From Parietaria judaica (taxonomy: Eukaryota > Streptophyta > Magnoliopsida > Rosales > Urticaceae), in the NCBI GenBank assembly GCA_954871525.1, contig OX940868.1, forward strand, positions 13,208,556 through 13,272,555: a stretch of DNA of 64,000 nucleotides, read 5' to 3'. This document shows positions 58,466 to 64,000 of the stretch, one piece after another. Each line of letters opens with the position of its first letter. Positions within the stretch are counted from its first letter, which is position 1. The notes beneath the pieces were generated by a model that saw only the letters and a list, made by a program, of their open reading frames with translations, did not search any database and had not been told where the DNA came from. A program made the position numbers and the translations under genes.

Positions 58466-58870
58466 CGTGATAGTCACTGTTCTTATTGAAAAATAATTTC
58501 ATTATGACTTCGCTGAGACTCTGTTAGAGAGAACGCTTGTGATATATATGTCATATATTTTCTATGCTAATAGTAATTGGTTAAATAAAAGTGATAAAAT
58601 GGAAATGTATGATAAAATTTTACAATCTTAGGGGAACACATGAATTTCTAAGCAATTACATACCAGAATAAAGAACCAATCGAATCATAATAAAGATATT
58701 TTAATTTACTTGCAAGAGTGAAGTGTAAGAGCATTAAAATAGTATTATAACAAAACGTAACAAACAGTATCATATAAACCTTTTCTCCCATGAGAACCTA
58801 AATCAACAAAGCAATATAAATAAAGTTGAGGTAAAGACTTTTTCATTTCATACCCAACTTGAGAGAAGCC

Positions 58871-59292
58871 CTTCACACAGATTAAAACGTTTCCGCTGGA
58901 AAACAAAAAATATAGGAAGTGATCCCAAGGGCCCGTACCTACCTGTGTTCAAAATCTTTGATATTTAAATTATTTCAAACTCTTATAATCTAGTAATGTG
59001 AAACTCTTTTGTATTCAATTAATACTATACACTTCGCCCAGAAAAGTGAATTAATATTATACACTTCAACTACATATTCCCTTGACACAGATTAAAACGT
59101 TGTTGCTGAAAAACAAAAAATATAGCAAGTGGGTGATCCCAAGGGCCCGTACGTCTGTCGAAAATCTTTGATATTTAAATTATTTCAAACTCTTATAATC
59201 TAGTAATGTGGAACTCTTTTGTATTCAGTTAATACTATACACTTCACCCAAAAAGTGAATTAATATTATACACTTCAACTACATATTTATAT
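58871..59292. repeat. 220-bp tandem duplication
   Basis: Copies start at 58871 and 59091. Both contain ACACAGATTAAAACGTT, GATCCCAAGGGCCCGTAC and AAATCTTTGATATTTAAATT, ending TTCAACTACATATT. They differ by small indels and several substitutions. Confidence 0.92.
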
Positions 59293-59793
59293 TACAAATA
59301 TGCAGTTTTGTTGTATACATTTATTTATGTCTTGTAATTATTAAACATGCAGTTTTTAACTTATATAAAAACTTACCTAAATACTCTAAAAACTCCATCA
59401 GCATGCGGTATACCCATGAAAAATATCATGACATTGAGATGTGAAAGCTACATAGTGGTTGTACTCCTTTTTTGCTATGATTTTTATCCCATTGTGTTCT
59501 TCTTATAAATGTTTTCAATAAAACAACATACACCCGTAAATATTGCATTGAACATTCTAAGATGAAGTGTTATGGATATTATTGAAATGCTCATTTGTAA
59601 TAATTATTTATTTTTACTAACATTTACTATTAATAAACATATGTATTTACTCTAATATTTTTGTAAAAATACCCCATAAATAGATGAACACATTCACCTC
59701 TCATTTTCACACTTTCACACTTACTCATCCTTATCTTGATTCTATCATTCTCTTAAATGATTAATCAATTTCATAGTCACCTATCCTCTCATA

Positions 59794-60308
59794 AGGGCTG
59801 AAATCGGGTAAAAAAAAAAACCCAATTTTTTCGATACCCAAAATTCGAACCCGGATTACAAAAGGAAAAACCCAAAAAATCGGGGTTGGGTTTTTACCAG
59901 AATTTTATTTGAAAACCCAAATTTTGAACCCAAACCCAAATTTTAATTGAAAAAAATAAAAAAAATAAAGTCATATTTAAAACTGAACAATCACAATCAC
60001 AAAAAATAAATTTAGAATTTTGTTGAAAATGTTAAACCATAATTCAACTAACATAATCCAATAAAAACTTTAAAAACCTTTTCATAAACATTATAAAAAT
60101 AAATTGTATATTTATAATATTTAAATAAAAATTCGGGTTTTAGTAACCTATAATCGGGTTTTGGGTTTTATAGCTCACAACTCGGAACCCGAAACCGGTT
60201 TAATCTGGTTGCGGATTTTTTAAAATTCGGTTTCGGTTTAATCCGGTTTTGGTTTTTTAAAACCAGATTCGGTTAAAAACCCGCATTTTGGGTTTTATGC
60301 ACATGCCT
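59794..60308. mobile_element. hAT-type element, second copy of the family at 57878
   Basis: It starts AGGGCTGAAATCGGG and the inverse of its end is AGGCATGTGCATAAAACCC. The flanks CTCTCATA (59786-59793) and ATCTCATA (60309-60316) match at 7 of 8 bases. The core is shared with 57878-58465. Confidence 0.75.
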
Positions 60309-60607
60309 ATCTCATATCACATCACCTACCATAATTTCTTACTATACTTTATCAATTACTGGTAGAAATTCGTGATTTTTTTTTCTTGTTGCAAAAGTTA
60401 GTGAATTTTAACATAGTTATAGTGTTTTTAGGGCATTTTGACAAGTTCCCATCTATTTAGTATAATTTTATCGCTAAAATATTATTATACACATGCTACC
60501 TCAAATGACTAAACTCTATGTATTTTTGCCGCAAATATCCGTTCTTTATCGTACTGCAGAAGGCCCTGGGCAGAAACACGTCAGTCAAACACCGGTAAGC
60601 TTCTCCA

Positions 60608-63600
60608 ATGGCTTCCACGGCCTTCACGCCCCAACTCCTTCGCCACTCAATCCCATTCCCCTCTTCCCCATTCAAGAGATCCCTCAAACCCACCAGAATC
60701 TCATCGCCACGGCCAATCCGATCGCAGCTCTCCTTCTCCGACCCTTTCGTCCTCCAGCTCGCCGAAACCCTCGAAGACTCTCTCCCCTCTCCCTCCTCGC
60801 CGTCTCTCCAGACCCTCCGAGACTCCTCCGCCGAAGCCCTCCTCTCCACGCCGTGGCCGTCCCGCAGAGACGAGCCCTTCCGCTACACCGACACCTCCTT
60901 CATCCAACGCGCCCGAATCCAGCCCGTCTCTCGCCCCTCAGAACCCTCCGCCATTGAACCAGAGACCCAGTTCCCGAACCTGACCATCGTCGACGGGTTC
61001 CTAATCAATTCGCTCTCGAACCCCTCCAATTCGCCCGGCGGCGTCTTCGTCGGAAGCTTCTCCGAGCTTGCCGCGACGAATCCGACGGCGTCGGCGAGGG
61101 TTGGCGAGGTTCTGAGCAGCCGCTCCGACAAGGACTTGTTCTGGTCCATCAACGGCGTCGGGTCGCCGGAGATTGGCGTGGTCTACGTGCCGGCGGGGTG
61201 CCGGGTGGAGGAGGGGCGGGTGGGGCTGCGGTACTTTGCGTCGGAGGGCGGCGAGGCGGGGACGGGGCGAATGCCGGTGTCGAACCCGAGGGTGGTGGTG
61301 GTGGTGGAGGAGGGGTCGGAGGTGGAGATCGTTGAGGAGTTTTGGGGGAGCGACGATGACATGTGTTACTGGGCGAATGCGGTTTTGGAGGTGGTGGTTG
61401 GGGAGAGAGCCAAGCTTAAGCATTGCTATGTTCAGAGGCAGTCCTTCAGTTCTGCTCATATCAAGTGGACTTCCGTTAGGCAGGTCAATACTTCTCTATG
61501 TTCTTCATTGATTCTCTGTTTCTGTTCTTTAATTTCAGTGGCAAATGTACCTAAGTTCGACACTTAAATGTGCTCAAGTTTCACTTTAATGCGGCTTGTA
61601 TATACTCAATGTCCCAGAAAGACACTCCACAAATCCTCACTAAGTAGAACTTGGGTACATTTGCCGTTAAAGAAAAGACGGGTCTATCTATGCATCCCAA
61701 TTGAGTACAATTTAGGTACATTTGCCACCATTAACCCTTTTTCATATGCTTTGACTTGTTAAGAGTGTAAAATCCAGTGTTGAATTGACCCGTGCTGTGT
61801 TAGGATTGATTAGCTTTCATATTATATCTTTGTTATTTCATTTAATTATTTATGAGGACCCGGCTTTTTCGTAATCGTCACTTGCTAACTTTAGAAAATT
61901 TCGGAAATGAAAGATGTTTGTTAAGGTGACGTCTTTAATTAGTAGGGTCGTTCCATCGTTTTCGTTAATTAATCGATTTCTTTGTTCGATAACGCACTCT
62001 GAATCATTGACATAGCTTGGGTTCAGAGAGTTGGGAGAAGCTTACGAGAATCTGGTAAGAAGTGGGCGGATTGTTTGGTTTTATACGCTTTAGTGTACTT
62101 TGTGCTCGTTTGTTTTTAAATATTTTTTATAGTTAATAGAACTAAGTATAGTCGTTGCTATCATTAACCGGGCAAAGTAGCGCGAGTAATATTTTTGATG
62201 TTTTGATATGCCATGCTTGTACAATTGACTTGTTCTCTACTATTATCACATTGGTTAAGTATGAGATAGATATTTTATTAGCTCATCGGTTCCCTCCTCG
62301 TCGTAGCGGGTTTTTATATGTGAGCTCTTCGAAAGAGACTATAACGGTTGTTGTCGGCCTAATTATATGAGCTGAATTCCTATAAGTTAACTAACCAAGC
62401 AATGTATTGTGAGTAATATGCTTGAATGTTTTCGTACGGTGCTTGTACTGTGGGCTCGTTGCTAGACCGCGCTAATAACGTACTGGCAAAGGAAGGGCAG
62501 GAACCTATTTCCATAATTTACCCTTTATCATAATTAGATTTTGACCAAGGCTGGTGCCTAGTCCTAGCCGTCGACCACTTTCATGCTTTGATTAGGATTT
62601 TCAATCTCTTTGCATCACAGAGAGTTTTTTAGCCTCGCTCTCAAAGGAAAGGTCGGTTATTTTGTATTTCGGACTCGTTTCAATAAATAGGAAGATGGAA
62701 TTATTTATCACTTGGAGATTTGTGTTGTTTGATTATTTTTTTTATTTACTGATCGCGACACTCGTTCTCATCTGTTGACGAATGGGAATAACTCCTTAGA
62801 ATTTATTCTATGTACTGTAAGGCTTAAAATTTAAGCACCATATTTACAAAGTTAAATCATCGCAGGAATCAGCAAGCACCTACGAACTAATAGAGGTTAG
62901 TACGGGCGGGAAGCTGAGCAGACACAACTTACACATTAAGCAGTTGGGACCGGACACAAAGACCGAACTCTCGACGCTGCATATGTCTGTTGCCGAACAA
63001 ACACAAGATCTGCATAGTAGTCTTGTTCTTGACCATCCCCGTGGCTATTCACGACAACTTCACAAGTGCATTATATCACACTCCCTTGGACAGGGCGTGT
63101 TCGACGGGAACGTAAAAGTCAACAGGTAGTTCCTTTTCATTTGGTGCTAATCAGGATGAAACCGCAAACCCGAATTCAAAACCCAAACATAAAATTTTAC
63201 CTAACTCTTTACTACCCCATATATATATATATATATATATGTATATATTGTCCGGAGGAAATCGAAAAATTGTAATTAAAACTCTACTGCCTTCTTCTAG
63301 GCAGTTCCTACTTGTGAATTCACAACCAATAACCGAAGCAAACCTAATCTCTACTGCCTTCTTCTGGTTTGGCAAACAGATATGCGCAGCAAACCGATGC
63401 GGGGCAACTAACGAGGAGCCTTCTTCTCGAGCCTCGGGCGAGTGTGAATGTCAAGCCTAATCTCCAAATCATCGCAGATGATGTCAAGTGTTCGCACGGG
63501 GCAGCGATTTGCGACCTAGAAGAAAGCCAGCTCTTCTATTTCCAGGCACGAGGAATCGACCCGGAAACAGCGAGAAAGGCTCTCGTCTTTTCCTTTGGAG

Positions 63601-63716
63601 CGGAGGTGTTTCAGCGAATCCCTTATCCTTCTCTTCGAAAGGAAGTCGAGGATCATTTCAAAGAGTTGTTGGATCCGGCAGAAATGGAATCGGCGTCGGG
63701 TAATGTCGCCTTGTGA
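60608..63716 (+). CDS. SUFD: SUFD / ABC transporter I family member 7, plastid Fe-S cluster scaffold subunit
   Basis: A subunit of the plastid SUFBC2D complex that assembles Fe-S clusters in the stroma. Exons 60608-61483, 62866-63125 and 63380-63716 join in frame through GT-AG introns to 490 aa. The first 45 or so residues (MASTAFTPQLLRHSIPFPSS...) are rich in Ser, Pro and Arg without acids, a chloroplast transit peptide. The mature part matches SufD: PFRYTDTSFI near the start, the beta-helix repeats, and the C-terminal VKPNLQIIADDVKCSHGA and SQLFYFQARGID. The conserved Cys and His of CSHGA are present. Intron 1 (1382 bp) contains a MITE and intron 2 a TA microsatellite. The start is the first ATG of the frame with a good transit peptide. 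Confidence 0.95.
61529..61740. mobile_element. Fold-back MITE in SUFD intron 1
   Basis: The left arm has GTGGCAAATGTACCTAAGTT and the inverse of the right arm has GTGGCAAATGTACCTAAATT, both preceded by TTAAT-like bases. About 210 bp, without coding capacity. The 5' splice site at 61484 is 45 bp away and intact. Confidence 0.75.
63219..63248. repeat. (AT)n microsatellite in SUFD intron 2
   Basis: About 11 AT units followed by GTATAT. No effect on the splice sites is visible. Confidence 0.9.
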
Positions 63717-64000
63717 TGTGTTTTCGAATCACGATTCATATGTACTTTGTCGAAATGAATATGAAGATTTAATTTATAGAAGGAAGATCCATTTTTTTCT
63801 GTAAGGTAAATCAGGGGAACTAAAATAACGAGCTATTTGTGTAATAATATTATTTAATCTAAAGGGAATTTTGTATTTATTTACTCTATTTTTTTTTCTT
63901 CAGAAAAATATATCCTCTAATATAAAAATATATATAACCAAAATCTGTCGTCTAATTTTACTGGATAATAAATTAATAATGCCCCTTATTTGGTCGAGTT
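63717..64000. other. SUFD 3' flank
   Basis: AT-rich sequence after the SUFD stop. It should hold the 3' untranslated region; an AATAAT-type signal near 63840 is possible but not distinctive. Nothing else seen. Confidence 0.5.

Larger units (their letters stand above)
55500..60607. other. Intergenic region between demethylase and SUFD genes
   Basis: Divergent promoter space with no gene found. It holds three hAT-type elements (56220-56875, 57878-58465, 59794-60308) and a 220-bp tandem duplication (58871-59292), each listed separately. The remainder is AT-rich. A frame at 57618-57896 has no family signature. GGCGGATCTACGACAAGGG near 57819 looks like another hAT end interrupted by the element at 57878. 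Confidence 0.6.

Noticed and set aside
60496..60957. Overlapping frames on both strands at the start of SUFD
   Set aside because: They are shadows of the GC-rich transit-peptide exon; only the 60608 frame matches SufD.

Overview
The window is nuclear DNA of a flowering plant, most likely a eudicot. It holds four spliced protein genes of plant-specific or plant-typical families with GT-AG introns, a nuclear tRNA-Cys, and AT-rich intergenic DNA full of transposons. No species can be named from the sequence alone.

Layout from left to right. (1) 1-2972, minus strand: the 5' part of a Tat-lineage Ty3/Gypsy element running off the left edge (protease start, gag, primer site, one LTR), disabled by an in-frame stop and a 47-bp duplication. 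(2) 4345-8088, plus: an ALMT anion channel gene, closest to the ALMT12/QUAC1 clade, six exons, 574 aa. (3) 8203-13886, minus: a small chromovirus-like Gypsy derivative with near-identical LTRs and an AGAAG target duplication. A deleted Copia element (8713-12786, plus, target duplication GTCAC) sits inside it. (4) 14617-14688, minus: tRNA-Cys(GCA). (5) 14886-16143, plus: a two-exon TLDc-like protein gene. (6) 19531-21337, minus: a four-exon NAC transcription factor of the ANAC071/ANAC096 type. (7) About 22-45 kb: a gene desert with hAT elements, fold-back MITEs, tandem arrays, two probable larger non-autonomous elements and a solo LTR (42008-42808) related to the LTR at 2284-2972. (8) 45105-55398, minus: a 13-exon RING-plus-JmjC H3K9 demethylase gene of the KDM3/IBM1 type (1044 aa), with a 3.7-kb intron full of transposon remains. 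(9) 56-60.3 kb: three more hAT-type elements and a tandem duplication. (10) 60608-63716, plus: SUFD (ABCI7), the plastid Fe-S scaffold subunit, three exons, 490 aa.

The genes are unrelated neighbours and not a cluster: an anion channel, a TLDc protein, a NAC regulator, a histone demethylase and a plastid Fe-S factor. I found no CRISPR, operon or other prokaryotic-type system. The most notable items are the Copia-in-Gypsy composite whose inner LTRs look older than its outer LTRs, the Copia LTRs with 5'-TA...CA-3' ends, and the transposon-filled intron inside the catalytic half of an IBM1-like demethylase gene. All exon borders were read by eye from splice consensus and frame continuity. Family assignments come from recognised motifs, without a database search.
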